Shown piece by piece: positions 35,498 to 44,879 of a stretch of 64,000 bases of DNA. Every line of letters starts with the position of its first letter. Within the stretch, counting starts at the first letter, position 1. This DNA comes from Bacteroidales bacterium (GTDB taxonomy: Bacteria > Bacteroidota > Bacteroidia > Bacteroidales > PXBB01): positions 1-64,000 of the forward strand of contig JAQVVM010000016.1 in assembly GCA_028698995.1 (NCBI GenBank), written 5' to 3'. Below the pieces are notes generated by a model. The model was not told the DNA's origin. It saw only the letters and a program-made list of their open reading frames with translations, and did no database searches. The translations under genes were made by a program, and so were the position numbers.

Positions 35498-37978
35498 GTG
35501 ACAAATAATTTTGACAATAATAGTGTTTTTGAAAAAGAAGAAAATGTTGATATTAAATATTATATCTTCAAATTCATAAGTTATTGGTATTATTTTCTTA
35601 TCTGCATACTTTTGTCTTTAATAGTAGCCTACGCTATAAACAAATACTCCTCAACAATATATAGGGGAAAGGTAACGATATTAGTAAAAGATGATGAAAG
35701 ATGGAATCTCGGAGGTCAAAATTTTCTTGAAAGTTTGGACATGTTTAAATCAAAAAAGAATTTTAACAATGAACTCAAAGTTTTAAGTTCTTTTTCTCTC
35801 ACGGAGCGAACCTTGAATAAACTTGACTTTTTAATAACTTATAATAAAAAAGGGAAATTCAGATATAAGGAAATTTATGGTAAGTCACCATTCTCAGTAG
35901 TCATTGATTCTAACCACAATCAAATAATCGGACATCCCTTTCTAATTGAAATAATAAACAGGGACAAATACCGACTTAAGATTGAAAAAGAAAAGAATTT
36001 AAGTGTTATTAATCTTAGAAATAAAGATTTTATTGAACTTGCAGACATTAAAAAAACAGTTAATCAAGAATTATTTTTTGGGCAAGAATATGAAACAGAA
36101 TTTTTTAGTTTTAAAGTTTTTCTGAATGAGTTATTTACTGAACAAGATTTAAATGAAGACTTTAGCTTTATCATTAACAACCCAAACTCTTTACTCAGAT
36201 TTTATAATTCAAACACAGAGGTAAAAGCTATCGATCCCAGAGGTGGTGCAACTGTAGTTGAAGTGATTTTCTCACATTCCAGCCCCTTGAAAATAATTAA
36301 TTACTTAAATACTCTGGCAAGCGAGTATATCAACATAGATCTCGATGATAAAAATTTAAGAGCCGATAACACGGTAAATTTTATCAATAATCAGCTATAT
36401 GAGGTTCGCGATTCATTATATGTTGACGAAAACCGTTTGTTAAATTTCCGAACAGAAAACAATATCATGGATGTAGCCATGCAAACAACAATTTTGTTTA
36501 CGCAGCTTCAGGAGTATGATAAGGTGAGGGCTCAGGAAGATATGAAATTAAAGTACTATAAGTACTTATATGAATATCTGCACAGCCATTCGGATTATAA
36601 TGATGTTCTTGCCCCATCAACAATGGATATCAATGATGTAAATTTAAATGGTCTTGTTGCCCAGTTGAGTGATCTCTCAAAAGAAAGACACATGTTGACA
36701 ATGAGTTCCACATCAAGAAACCCTTATATAACAGTTTTAGAAGGCCAGATTGAGAATACAAAACAAGCCATTCTGGAAAATGTTAACAATATCGTTAATC
36801 TTACAGAATTAAAGATGCGTGAAATTGAGGGAAAATATCAGGAACTTGAAACTCAGATAAGCAGATTACCGCAAAGAGAAAAAGAATATGTGGGCATCAT
36901 TCGAAAATTTTCTGTTAGTGAAGAAATGTACAATTTTCTGTTACAAAAACGAGCCGAGTCGGCCATAGCAAAAGCATCTATATTACCAGATCATAAAATC
37001 CTTGATAAAACTGTATTGGAAAAAGGAGGACAGCCAATCTCCCCCAGAAAAAAATTAAATTATATCATATCGCTCATTCTTGGCCTATTTATTCCAGCTT
37101 TTATCATTTTGATAATTGATTTCTTTAACAATAAAATAACTGATAAACAAGACATTGAATCGAGGACAAATGTTCCAATACTTGGTGTAATCACTCAAAG
37201 TGATCTTGGTATTACAAAAGTTGTGGCTGAAAAACCGAAATCAATTATTGCAGAATCATTCAGGGCCATAAGAATTAACTTACAATTTTTCCTTAAGGAA
37301 GAGAAAAAAAATGTAATAGCAGTTACATCTACCATTTCAGGGGAAGGGAAAACATTTTGTTCCATAAATATTGCTTCTACTTTTGCTTTAGCTAACAATA
37401 AGGTAATAATTCTCGGTTGTGATTTAAGGAAACCAAGAATTTACAATGATTTTGATGTTACTAATAATATTGGAATTTCAACATATCTTATAGGTAAAAG
37501 CCTCTTAGAGGATATAATAATAAAAACAAATGTCCCCAATCTTGATATAATTACCTCAGGGCCTGTTCCTCCAAATCCCGCAGAACTTTTAGAGACAAAG
37601 AAAATGTCGGACTTGTTGCAATATTTAAAAACTATTTATGATTATGTAATCATTGATACCCCCCCTGTTGGCTTTGTGGCTGATGCTTTTGTAATGACAA
37701 AAGACATAGATGCTTATGTTTTCGTTATGCGTCAGAAAATGACCTTAAAAAAAGCAGTTGAAAATTTAAATGCCATAAAACAAAACATTGAAATTCCAAA
37801 CCTTAGCATTTTGTTAAATGGTGTTTCTTTCGAATTTTCAAAATACGGATATGCCGGTTATGGATACGGTTATGGCTATGGCTATGGGTATGGGTATTAT
37901 GAGGACGATGAACACAAGAACGATAGCAATAAAAAGAAAAAGAAAAGAAGTTTAATTAATAGACTTTATCGCACCTAA
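35498..37978 (+). CDS. Wzc-type polysaccharide chain-length regulator and tyrosine autokinase
   Basis: An 826-residue inner-membrane protein starting with GTG. Two transmembrane helices (about 30-50 and 525-545) frame a periplasmic Wzz-type domain with coiled coil. The cytosolic BY-kinase has Walker A in STISGEGKTFCS (about 610-620), Walker A' in ILGCDLRKPRI and Walker B in YVIIDTPPVG. The tail carries ten tyrosines in a Tyr-Gly run ending YYEDDE, the autophosphorylation cluster, then a basic stretch. It works with the Wza protein upstream. No glycosyltransferase, flippase or phosphatase follows, so the rest of the export locus must lie elsewhere. Confidence 0.93.
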   Translation: MTNNFDNNSVFEKEENVDIKYYIFKFISYWYYFLICILLSLIVAYAINKYSSTIYRGKVTILVKDDERWNLGGQNFLESLDMFKSKKNFNNELKVLSSFSLTERTLNKLDFLITYNKKGKFRYKEIYGKSPFSVVIDSNHNQIIGHPFLIEIINRDKYRLKIEKEKNLSVINLRNKDFIELADIKKTVNQELFFGQEYETEFFSFKVFLNELFTEQDLNEDFSFIINNPNSLLRFYNSNTEVKAIDPRGGATVVEVIFSHSSPLKIINYLNTLASEYINIDLDDKNLRADNTVNFINNQLYEVRDSLYVDENRLLNFRTENNIMDVAMQTTILFTQLQEYDKVRAQEDMKLKYYKYLYEYLHSHSDYNDVLAPSTMDINDVNLNGLVAQLSDLSKERHMLTMSSTSRNPYITVLEGQIENTKQAILENVNNIVNLTELKMREIEGKYQELETQISRLPQREKEYVGIIRKFSVSEEMYNFLLQKRAESAIAKASILPDHKILDKTVLEKGGQPISPRKKLNYIISLILGLFIPAFIILIIDFFNNKITDKQDIESRTNVPILGVITQSDLGITKVVAEKPKSIIAESFRAIRINLQFFLKEEKKNVIAVTSTISGEGKTFCSINIASTFALANNKVIILGCDLRKPRIYNDFDVTNNIGISTYLIGKSLLEDIIIKTNVPNLDIITSGPVPPNPAELLETKKMSDLLQYLKTIYDYVIIDTPPVGFVADAFVMTKDIDAYVFVMRQKMTLKKAVENLNAIKQNIEIPNLSILLNGVSFEFSKYGYAGYGYGYGYGYGYGYYEDDEHKNDSNKKKKKRSLINRLYRT

Positions 37979-38011
37979 TTTCTTCTCAAGATTTTTTCAC
38001 TACTCTATTTT

Positions 38012-39106
38012 ATGAAAAAGAGTTCCGGTTCGAAATTTATACCATTATCCGACTGGCTGGGAGATATTAAGAAACCAGTTGTTATTGCAGGTCCGTGCAG
38101 TGCCGAAAGTGAAGAGCAAGTTTTTAAAACAGCCAAAGCTTTGGCCAAAATTCCAGGTGTGAAAATCTTCAGGTCTGGTGTATGGAAACCAAGAACCAGT
38201 CCCCATTCATTTAAAGGACATGGTGTTGAGGCCTTAAAATGGTTACAAAATGTAAAAAGAGAAACCGGTCTATTAACTGCTGTTGAAGTAGCTTCTCCAA
38301 AACATGTCGAACTTTGTTTAAAATTCAATATAGATATTATCTGGGTTGGTGCAAGAACAACGGTAAGTCCTTTTTCAATAGAAGAATTGACAAGGTCACT
38401 TGAAGGAATTGATATACCGGTTATGGTAAAAAATCCATTAAATCCTGATCTGGAATTATGGGCAGGAGCCATTGAAAGATTTTTTATATCGGGGCATAAA
38501 AAAATTATTGCCATTCACAGGGGGTTTCACACCTATGAAAAAACACCATACCGCAACAATCCTATCTGGGAAATTCCCATAGAACTTAAACGGCGTTATC
38601 CGCAATTGCCTTTTTTCTGTGATCCCAGTCATATTACCGGAAATCCTGATTTTATTGAAGATATTTCCCAAAAAGCACTTAATCTAGATATGTGCGGTTT
38701 GATGATTGAAACACATATAAATCCGGACAGTGCTATTTCAGATGCTTTTCAACAAATTACACCTGCTCGGTTAAAAATTCTGTTAAAAAAACTTTCGATA
38801 CCTCAGAAAAACGAAGATTTTAAAATTGTCAAGCAACTTGAAGACTTACGGAATGGAATTGATATTGTAGATAATCAAATTTTGAACTTATTGAAACAAA
38901 GAATGGACATAGTCGAAAAGATTGGTCTCTACAAGAAAGAACACAAAATCACTGTTTTACAAATTAAAAGATGGAATAGTATTATCAATGAAAGACTGAC
39001 TTTAGCTGAGAAACTTGGATTAAACAAAGACTATATTGAAAAAATGCTTAAAATTTTGCATGAAGCATCAATCCTTCTACAACATCAGATAATTAACAAG
39101 AAATAA
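38012..39106 (+). CDS. bifunctional DAHP synthase / chorismate mutase
   Basis: A 364-residue fusion. Residues 1-265 are a type I DAHP synthase of the KdsA-like branch (VVIAGPCSAESEEQV, FRSGVWKPRTSPHSF, FFCDPSHITG), making the first intermediate of aromatic amino acid synthesis. Residues about 275-364 are an AroQ-type chorismate mutase (LRNGIDIVDNQILNLLKQRM). The DAHP-then-mutase order is usual in Bacteroidota, where the mutase domain also senses prephenate. It begins 33 bases after the kinase gene but has no functional link to it. Confidence 0.94.
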   Translation: MKKSSGSKFIPLSDWLGDIKKPVVIAGPCSAESEEQVFKTAKALAKIPGVKIFRSGVWKPRTSPHSFKGHGVEALKWLQNVKRETGLLTAVEVASPKHVELCLKFNIDIIWVGARTTVSPFSIEELTRSLEGIDIPVMVKNPLNPDLELWAGAIERFFISGHKKIIAIHRGFHTYEKTPYRNNPIWEIPIELKRRYPQLPFFCDPSHITGNPDFIEDISQKALNLDMCGLMIETHINPDSAISDAFQQITPARLKILLKKLSIPQKNEDFKIVKQLEDLRNGIDIVDNQILNLLKQRMDIVEKIGLYKKEHKITVLQIKRWNSIINERLTLAEKLGLNKDYIEKMLKILHEASILLQHQIINKK

Positions 39107-39139
39107 AAATAATCTGTAATTTTACAAAAAATATTTTTA

Positions 39140-39370
39140 ATGCTTCAACACGAAAAAAACGCTTCATATAAACGCATAAAGGTATATTATACTTTTAAAA
39201 TTACCTCTGAGGAACACCGACAGCTTAAATCTTTTATTAAAGAACACAAGCTGCCATGTAAAAAAAGATATAAAATCAACTTCAAAATTAACACTAATGT
39301 TATAATTGCCTTAGCTTTGGCGATTATATTAATCATTCTTATAATTTTATTTACAAAGATGTTCTTATAA
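39140..39370 (+). CDS. small single-pass membrane protein
   Basis: A 76-residue ORF with a basic, soluble N-terminal part (KRIKVYYTFKITSEEHRQL) and one strong C-terminal transmembrane helix (NVIIALALAIILIILIILF). It lies 33 bases after the DAHP synthase stop and converges on the GNAT gene without overlap. Composition favours a real tail-anchored protein, but no homologue is recognised and the opposite strand is also open. Confidence 0.5.
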   Translation: MLQHEKNASYKRIKVYYTFKITSEEHRQLKSFIKEHKLPCKKRYKINFKINTNVIIALALAIILIILIILFTKMFL

Positions 39371-39387
39371 TTTATTTTCACCGAACT

Positions 39388-39813
39388 TTATTCCCAAACC
39401 ATTTTATAGTGTACTATACCGGCTTCAATAAAGGCATCACCCTCAATTTTAAACCCATGGCGTTTATAAAAATTTACAGCTTTATCTTGTGAGTGAAGAT
39501 AAATTGGTTGATTATTTTTTAGAACATCTGCCATCACAGCTTTTAATAAATGAACGCCCAAGCCTTGATTGCGAAAAAGCTTCAACATGGCAAAACGTTC
39601 CAATTTAATCCCCGCAGAAGTATTTCTCCACCGGGCTGTAGCTATTGCTTTTTTGTTATAGAATAGCAAATAATGCTTTGCATCTTTGTCTTTTCCATCA
39701 TACTCTAATTTAATATCAACATGCTGTTCCTCAACAAAAACTTCTTTTCTTATAGCAGATGACAAAGCAATCAATGCTTTATCGTCAAAATTAAAACTAA
39801 CAACTTCAGTCAT
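39388..39813 (-). CDS. GNAT-family N-acetyltransferase
   Basis: A 141-residue acetyltransferase. The acetyl-CoA binding loop is FRNQGLGVHLLKAVM after the beta-4 strand IKLERFAML, and the C-terminal strand-helix AVNFYKRHGFKIEGDAF is typical. The N-terminal FRKEVFVEEQ-like segment (IRKEVFVEEQHV) resembles the ElaA/YjcF branch. It transfers acetyl to a small amine or a protein; substrate unknown. Single gene. Confidence 0.88.
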   Translation of the reverse strand: MTEVVSFNFDDKALIALSSAIRKEVFVEEQHVDIKLEYDGKDKDAKHYLLFYNKKAIATARWRNTSAGIKLERFAMLKLFRNQGLGVHLLKAVMADVLKNNQPIYLHSQDKAVNFYKRHGFKIEGDAFIEAGIVHYKMVWE

Positions 39814-39959
39814 ATTTACTTACTCCCTTTTGAACAAAGATAATTCAAATTATTTTTTCAGCTTTATTTAATGTCAATTTGAATATATTTAAAAAATCAT
39901 GTATTCATTTCCAATAATTTTTAGGTACTTTTACAAACATAAATTTAAAAAAATAAATC

Positions 39960-41939
39960 ATGCAAAATATTGCTCAACGAGTGATGAAAATTATCTTCTT
40001 CACGTGCTTCACAATGGCTTTTATTTCTTTTTCCGGACATAAAGTTTATGGACAGCAGTCTGATTCTTACTACCCTCACGATGACGGTTTCAAAGCCGGC
40101 ATTATGTCCAAAAGAAGTATTCAGAGCCCAAATGCTCTATTATATCAGTATGACGTTATTTTTTACCACCTTGATATTGCCGTTGAAAGAACATCGGTTG
40201 ATGTTGAGGGCAATGTAAAAATTAAATCAAAGGTTGTCAGCAGCCAGTTAGATACTTTTGCTTTTGAACTGGTGCCTGAATTAAACATTGATTCTGTGTT
40301 AATAGATGGCACATTGCGTAATTTTACACGTTCGGGAGATGAAGTTTTTGTAGAAATAGTACCACCACTGGCTCAAAATGTTGTTTTTGATGCCGTCATT
40401 TATTATGGAGGAACACCTCAGAGCGGTGGTTTCTTTTCCGGAATATCAAATGCCACATCTCCTTCGTGGGGCAATCAAATTACATGGACTTTATCAGAAC
40501 CATTTAATGCAAAATCATGGTTTCCCGTTAAGCAGGTTCTGAGCGATAAAGCTGATTCGGTATATATTTTTGTTACAACAGATGCTTCAAACAAAGTAGG
40601 TTCAAATGGATTACTTACAGCAATTGATTCACTTGGTAATAATAAAGTATGTTATAAATGGATTTCACATTACCCGATTGCATATTACCTGATTTCTGTT
40701 ACAGTTGGGGAATATATTGATTACAGCTTTTATGCACATCCGGCCAACTTTGCTGATTCTATTTTAGTTCAAAATTTCATTTATGATAATCCAGCAACAC
40801 TGCCATATTTTAAACAACAAATTGACTTGACTGGCGATTTTATAGAACTCTACTCTGAATTATTTGATTTATACCCTTTTTGGGAAGAAAAATACGGACA
40901 TTGTATGGCTCCTTTCAGTGGTGGCATGGAGCATCAAACCATGACATCTCTAGGCTCCTTTAGTTTTACACTGACTTCTCACGAACTTGGGCATCAATGG
41001 TTTGGCGATTATGTAACCTGTGCCACATGGAATGATATCTGGATCAATGAAGGTTTTGCAAGTTATGGCGAATATCTGGCCTTAGAGCATTTAGACAGCG
41101 GTTCTGAAGTTCAATGGCTTGCTGATTGTCATAATAATGTAAAATCTGCTCAAGGGGGGAGTGTATATGTCCCTTTAACTGAGTCTGAAAATGTAAACCG
41201 TATTTTTGATTCCAGACTTTCTTATAAAAAAGGAGCTGCCATTATTCATATGATACGCCATGAGTTACAAAACGACAGCCTTTTTTTTGAAACACTAAAG
41301 ACCTTTCTAAGTATTTATAAAGACAGTGTAGCCACAGGCAATGATTTCAGAATAGTTCTTGAGGATATTTCGGGGAAAAGTTTTGTCAATTATTTTAACC
41401 AATGGTACTTTGGGGAAGGTTATCCTATTTTTGATATCGTATGGTCAACTTTTAATGACAGCTTGTACATTTCTTGCAATCAGACCACATCCTCTTCTGT
41501 AACTCCATTTTTTAATGTACTGTTGCCTTTTCATATACAAACAACCAATGGAGATACTTTGATTCTTTTACAACAGAACCAACCAACTGAGGTTTTTGCT
41601 TTAGCATTTCCTGATAATATCACAGCACTTGAATTCGACAGCGAAAACTGGATTCTGAAGGATGTGAACAGCATAACCCAAGGTATTAAGAATAATGATG
41701 CCATTTCAGCATTTGCCATGTATCCAAACCCGTCATCAAGACTTATCAATGTGCAATTTGACAAACCTATGAACAGGATTATTGAAATTATGGATTTTTC
41801 TGGTAGGAAGCTTATTGAAAAAACCTGTTCCGAAGCGCTTTCGGTAATTGACATCAACCAACTTGAGAGTGGTGTTTATTTTATCAGGGTTTTAGATTCT
41901 GAAGGTTTACAAACACAGCGAAAATTTATAAAATATTAG
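39960..41939 (+). CDS. M1-family aminopeptidase with T9SS sorting domain
   Basis: A 659-residue secreted metallopeptidase. Signal peptide (to about KVYGQ), an N-terminal beta domain, then the gluzincin catalytic site HELGHQWFGD near residue 341 with the third ligand Glu in WINEGFASYGE 18 residues later. The substrate-recognition motif appears as GGMEH rather than the usual GAMEN (SGGMEHQTM). A type IX sorting domain closes the chain (MYPNPSSRLINVQF ... QTQRKFIKY). It probably removes N-terminal residues from peptides outside the cell. It is followed after 3 bases by the alpha/beta hydrolase gene. Confidence 0.92.
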   Translation: MQNIAQRVMKIIFFTCFTMAFISFSGHKVYGQQSDSYYPHDDGFKAGIMSKRSIQSPNALLYQYDVIFYHLDIAVERTSVDVEGNVKIKSKVVSSQLDTFAFELVPELNIDSVLIDGTLRNFTRSGDEVFVEIVPPLAQNVVFDAVIYYGGTPQSGGFFSGISNATSPSWGNQITWTLSEPFNAKSWFPVKQVLSDKADSVYIFVTTDASNKVGSNGLLTAIDSLGNNKVCYKWISHYPIAYYLISVTVGEYIDYSFYAHPANFADSILVQNFIYDNPATLPYFKQQIDLTGDFIELYSELFDLYPFWEEKYGHCMAPFSGGMEHQTMTSLGSFSFTLTSHELGHQWFGDYVTCATWNDIWINEGFASYGEYLALEHLDSGSEVQWLADCHNNVKSAQGGSVYVPLTESENVNRIFDSRLSYKKGAAIIHMIRHELQNDSLFFETLKTFLSIYKDSVATGNDFRIVLEDISGKSFVNYFNQWYFGEGYPIFDIVWSTFNDSLYISCNQTTSSSVTPFFNVLLPFHIQTTNGDTLILLQQNQPTEVFALAFPDNITALEFDSENWILKDVNSITQGIKNNDAISAFAMYPNPSSRLINVQFDKPMNRIIEIMDFSGRKLIEKTCSEALSVIDINQLESGVYFIRVLDSEGLQTQRKFIKY

Positions 41940-41942
41940 GTT

Positions 41943-43382
41943 GTGTTATCGAATAAAAATTTATCTGTCTTTTTGATAGTTTTTATTTTTCTCCCCCATG
42001 TTTTAAAGGGACAATCTCACCTTATTCAGGCATACAAAATCGCAACTATCAGCAAATCATCTCTTAATTATATTCCGGGGGTTCCTGCACAATTTGATGT
42101 TGACATGTATTACATTTCTTATCATACAACAGATGCTCATGGACATACAACTCTTGCTTCCGGAGCTTTTATGCTGCCGGTAACAGACAGTTGTAATTTT
42201 TTTCCTTTAATGTCTTTTCAGCATGGAACGGTTTTAAAGAAAAATGATGTTCCTTCCCGCAATAATGGAGAAGCGATGGTGGGACAGATTTTTGCATCTC
42301 TTGGTTATATTGCTTGCATGCCTGATTATCTTGGTTTGGGTGATGGTATTGGTTTACACCCCTATCTTCATGCTGAGACGCAAGCAAATGCAACAATTGA
42401 TTTGATGAGAGCTTGCAGAGAGTATATTAATGACAGTTTGGAAATATATGACAACGGTCAAGTTTTCCTTGCCGGTTATTCACAGGGTGGTCATGCCACC
42501 ATGGCAGCACACAAGAAAATACAGGATGCCCAGTTGGAACAGGAATTTAATATTATTGCTTCAGCCCCGGGCTCAGGACCCTATTACCTATCGGGTGCTC
42601 AATCGGAAATGGTATTTCTTGCTCCTGATTATTCAAGGCCGGGTTATATTGTTTTTCTGATTTGTGCTTATAATGACGCCTATCAAAACTTGTTCAATCA
42701 TCCTTCTGAAATTTTTAAATCGCCTTATGACTCTTTGATTCCGATTTATCTTAATGGCAATTATTCCATGTCTCAGCTCAATAATATACTGCCTGATTCT
42801 TTGCATAAATTTTTACAGGACTCTGTTTATCAAGCAATTATAAATGATTTTGACAATAAAACTTTACCTTTTTGGCAAAATATGGTTGCCAATGACAACT
42901 ATAACTGGAATCCTCAGGCACCAATTAAAATGTATTACTGTGAGGCCGATGAACAAGTAAGTTACTTAAATGCAACCAATGCATTTCAAGCCATGACAGA
43001 CAGTGGTTCAACAACAGTGGAAGCCATAAATTTGAATCCTTCTTATAATCATGGAAGTTGTTCGAATCCTTACATATATATGACTGTTTTGTGGTTCAAT
43101 TCCTTGAAAATACCGTGTACAAACACCAATCATATAAATGCTGATGCAGAAAGAAACATTAGAATCCATCCAAACCCAATTACAAATTTTATTTCAATCT
43201 CAGGGCATCAGGTGCATGATAAAATTTTAATTTACAATGCTTTGGGGCAGCCTATTTACAGTGCTGAAGCTTTTAGTACTGATGACTTAATTATTCGTAC
43301 AGAACACTTGAGTGCGGGGCTTTATTTTATATCAATAATTAATACTTCAGGTTTGTTTGTTACTCAGAAAATAGTAAAATAA
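41943..43382 (+). CDS. secreted alpha/beta hydrolase (lipase-like) with T9SS sorting domain
   Basis: A 479-residue protein starting at GTG 3 bases after the aminopeptidase stop. After the signal peptide (to about LKGQ), the hydrolase domain shows the nucleophile elbow GYSQGGHAT near 177-185, a likely acid in YYCEADEQVSY and a His in NHGSC. The layout fits fungal-LIP-like secretory lipases and esterases. The C-terminus is a type IX sorting domain (IHPNPITNFISISG ... GLFVTQKIVK). It is likely co-expressed with the peptidase for use of external polymers. Confidence 0.85.
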   Translation: MLSNKNLSVFLIVFIFLPHVLKGQSHLIQAYKIATISKSSLNYIPGVPAQFDVDMYYISYHTTDAHGHTTLASGAFMLPVTDSCNFFPLMSFQHGTVLKKNDVPSRNNGEAMVGQIFASLGYIACMPDYLGLGDGIGLHPYLHAETQANATIDLMRACREYINDSLEIYDNGQVFLAGYSQGGHATMAAHKKIQDAQLEQEFNIIASAPGSGPYYLSGAQSEMVFLAPDYSRPGYIVFLICAYNDAYQNLFNHPSEIFKSPYDSLIPIYLNGNYSMSQLNNILPDSLHKFLQDSVYQAIINDFDNKTLPFWQNMVANDNYNWNPQAPIKMYYCEADEQVSYLNATNAFQAMTDSGSTTVEAINLNPSYNHGSCSNPYIYMTVLWFNSLKIPCTNTNHINADAERNIRIHPNPITNFISISGHQVHDKILIYNALGQPIYSAEAFSTDDLIIRTEHLSAGLYFISIINTSGLFVTQKIVK

Positions 43383-43440
43383 TTTTGAGATTACTGTCCG
43401 CTTTCAGACAAAAATAAAGTACTCAAATAAAGTTTTGGTA

Positions 43441-44847
43441 TTACTTCATTCGAGAACCAAATCTTATTGTTTCTTTTTTTATGAGCTTTCTAAGTTTCAA
43501 TTGTGTCATTACAATAAAGATTGTTCTGTAAATTAATTCGTATGTTCCTCTTTTTAGTTTTTTAATTTTTTTGAAATAAAACAAAGTATTTCTAAAAATG
43601 TCTAAAAATCTATAAGCTGTTATATTATATTTAAAAATTTTGATATAATCTTCATTGGTTAAAACTGAAAGGTTTACATTACTGATATTTGTTTTCTGGT
43701 CAATAAGATTTCCTTGAGACTTCATAAGATCAAAAAAAGAAGTACCCTCTAAAGCCTGAATGGGAGAAAGCACTGGCAAAATATGATGTTTTCTGCAAAA
43801 TTCAATGGTTTCAATAATTGATTTATGTGAATCGTGCTGCAAACCTATTGTAAACCATGCAGATATAAGGATGCCATTATTCGTAATGAATTTAACATTT
43901 TCGCTGATATCAGCCATAAAATTTGACTTGTCTTTAATACCCATTTTGGGAGCAGTAGCCATATTTTTCATGTCATCTGGGTTCAGGGTTTCAAAACCTA
44001 TAAAGGCATGAGTTAATCCTCCTTCGGAAGCATGTTTAATAACTTCTTTTCCTTTATCATGTGCAGCAGCATCAAGATTTGCCTGTCCCGACCAAAATCT
44101 TTTCTCAGGTAATTTTGCAATTTTCGGATACAATTCCAAATAATAATCATAAGAGCCATGGCGTCCAAAAACAGTATCATCCAACAGATAATACATTTTG
44201 CCCAGTGTATTAATTTCAGCAACGACATCCTCTGTTTTTTTAAATCGCATTCTGGTTCCAAACAAAGTACTAACGGCACAGAAGTTACAGTTTATGGGAC
44301 AACCCCTTGAAGTAAAAACCATATCAAAAGCATATTTTCCTTTGTAGAGCTGCCTAAGAGGGACAGGAAAGGAAGTAATGTCGGGAAGCACAGAAAGATA
44401 GTAATTTTTGAAATTGCTTAAATCCAGGTTTTCATTGGGAGATGTGATGTAAAAGTCTTTAAGTTCATTATTCTGAAAATCGTTTAATAACACAGGCCAT
44501 AATTTTTCGCCTTCACCCACCACAACAGCGTTGGCGTGTTCTTTTGTACGCTGAGGAATAACAGAAGCCTGCGGGCCTCCCATGATTACAATTTTTCCTA
44601 GTGTTCTGAATTTATCTGCAATTTTAAAAGCTGTTTCTGTGGCAGGCGCTCTAAAACTTATGCCGATAAGGTCATAATCTCCCTGAAAATCAATAGATGA
44701 AAAATCTTCCCAGAGAAGGTCGGTGAATGTATAATCATGCTCCGGTGCACATGAAGCCAATATGGGCAAAGCCAAAGGCTGCATAAATGGTTTTTTCGTT
44801 TTTAAAGGGTCGTTCTCGGAGGCTGCAAGAATTAGGTAAATTTTCAT
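43441..44847 (-). CDS. radical SAM protein with B12-binding-type N-terminal domain
   Basis: A 468-residue protein. Residues 1-140 have the alpha/beta layout of a cobalamin-binding domain (DYDLIGISFRAPATETAFKIADKF, then IVIMGGPQAS), without the His of the DxHxxG motif. The radical SAM core has the cluster cysteines Cys183, Cys187 and Cys190 in RGCPINCNFC. Such enzymes often methylate unactivated carbons or rearrange rings. It is the last gene of the ACP/ketosynthase operon, 32 bases after the second ketosynthase, so it probably modifies an acyl-ACP or the final lipid. The reaction is unknown. Confidence 0.85.
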   Translation of the reverse strand: MKIYLILAASENDPLKTKKPFMQPLALPILASCAPEHDYTFTDLLWEDFSSIDFQGDYDLIGISFRAPATETAFKIADKFRTLGKIVIMGGPQASVIPQRTKEHANAVVVGEGEKLWPVLLNDFQNNELKDFYITSPNENLDLSNFKNYYLSVLPDITSFPVPLRQLYKGKYAFDMVFTSRGCPINCNFCAVSTLFGTRMRFKKTEDVVAEINTLGKMYYLLDDTVFGRHGSYDYYLELYPKIAKLPEKRFWSGQANLDAAAHDKGKEVIKHASEGGLTHAFIGFETLNPDDMKNMATAPKMGIKDKSNFMADISENVKFITNNGILISAWFTIGLQHDSHKSIIETIEFCRKHHILPVLSPIQALEGTSFFDLMKSQGNLIDQKTNISNVNLSVLTNEDYIKIFKYNITAYRFLDIFRNTLFYFKKIKKLKRGTYELIYRTIFIVMTQLKLRKLIKKETIRFGSRMK

Positions 44848-44879
44848 CTGTAATAAAATTTTATGATTGGTCAGATGCT

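Noticed and set aside
38005-38514. 169-residue minus-strand ORF opposite the DAHP synthase gene
   Set aside because: The plus strand encodes an unmistakable DAHP synthase here; the reverse frame has no independent evidence.
43056-43070. GTTCGAATCC, similar to a tRNA T-arm
   Set aside because: It lies inside the alpha/beta hydrolase coding sequence and no acceptor or anticodon stem surrounds it. No tRNA was found anywhere in the window.
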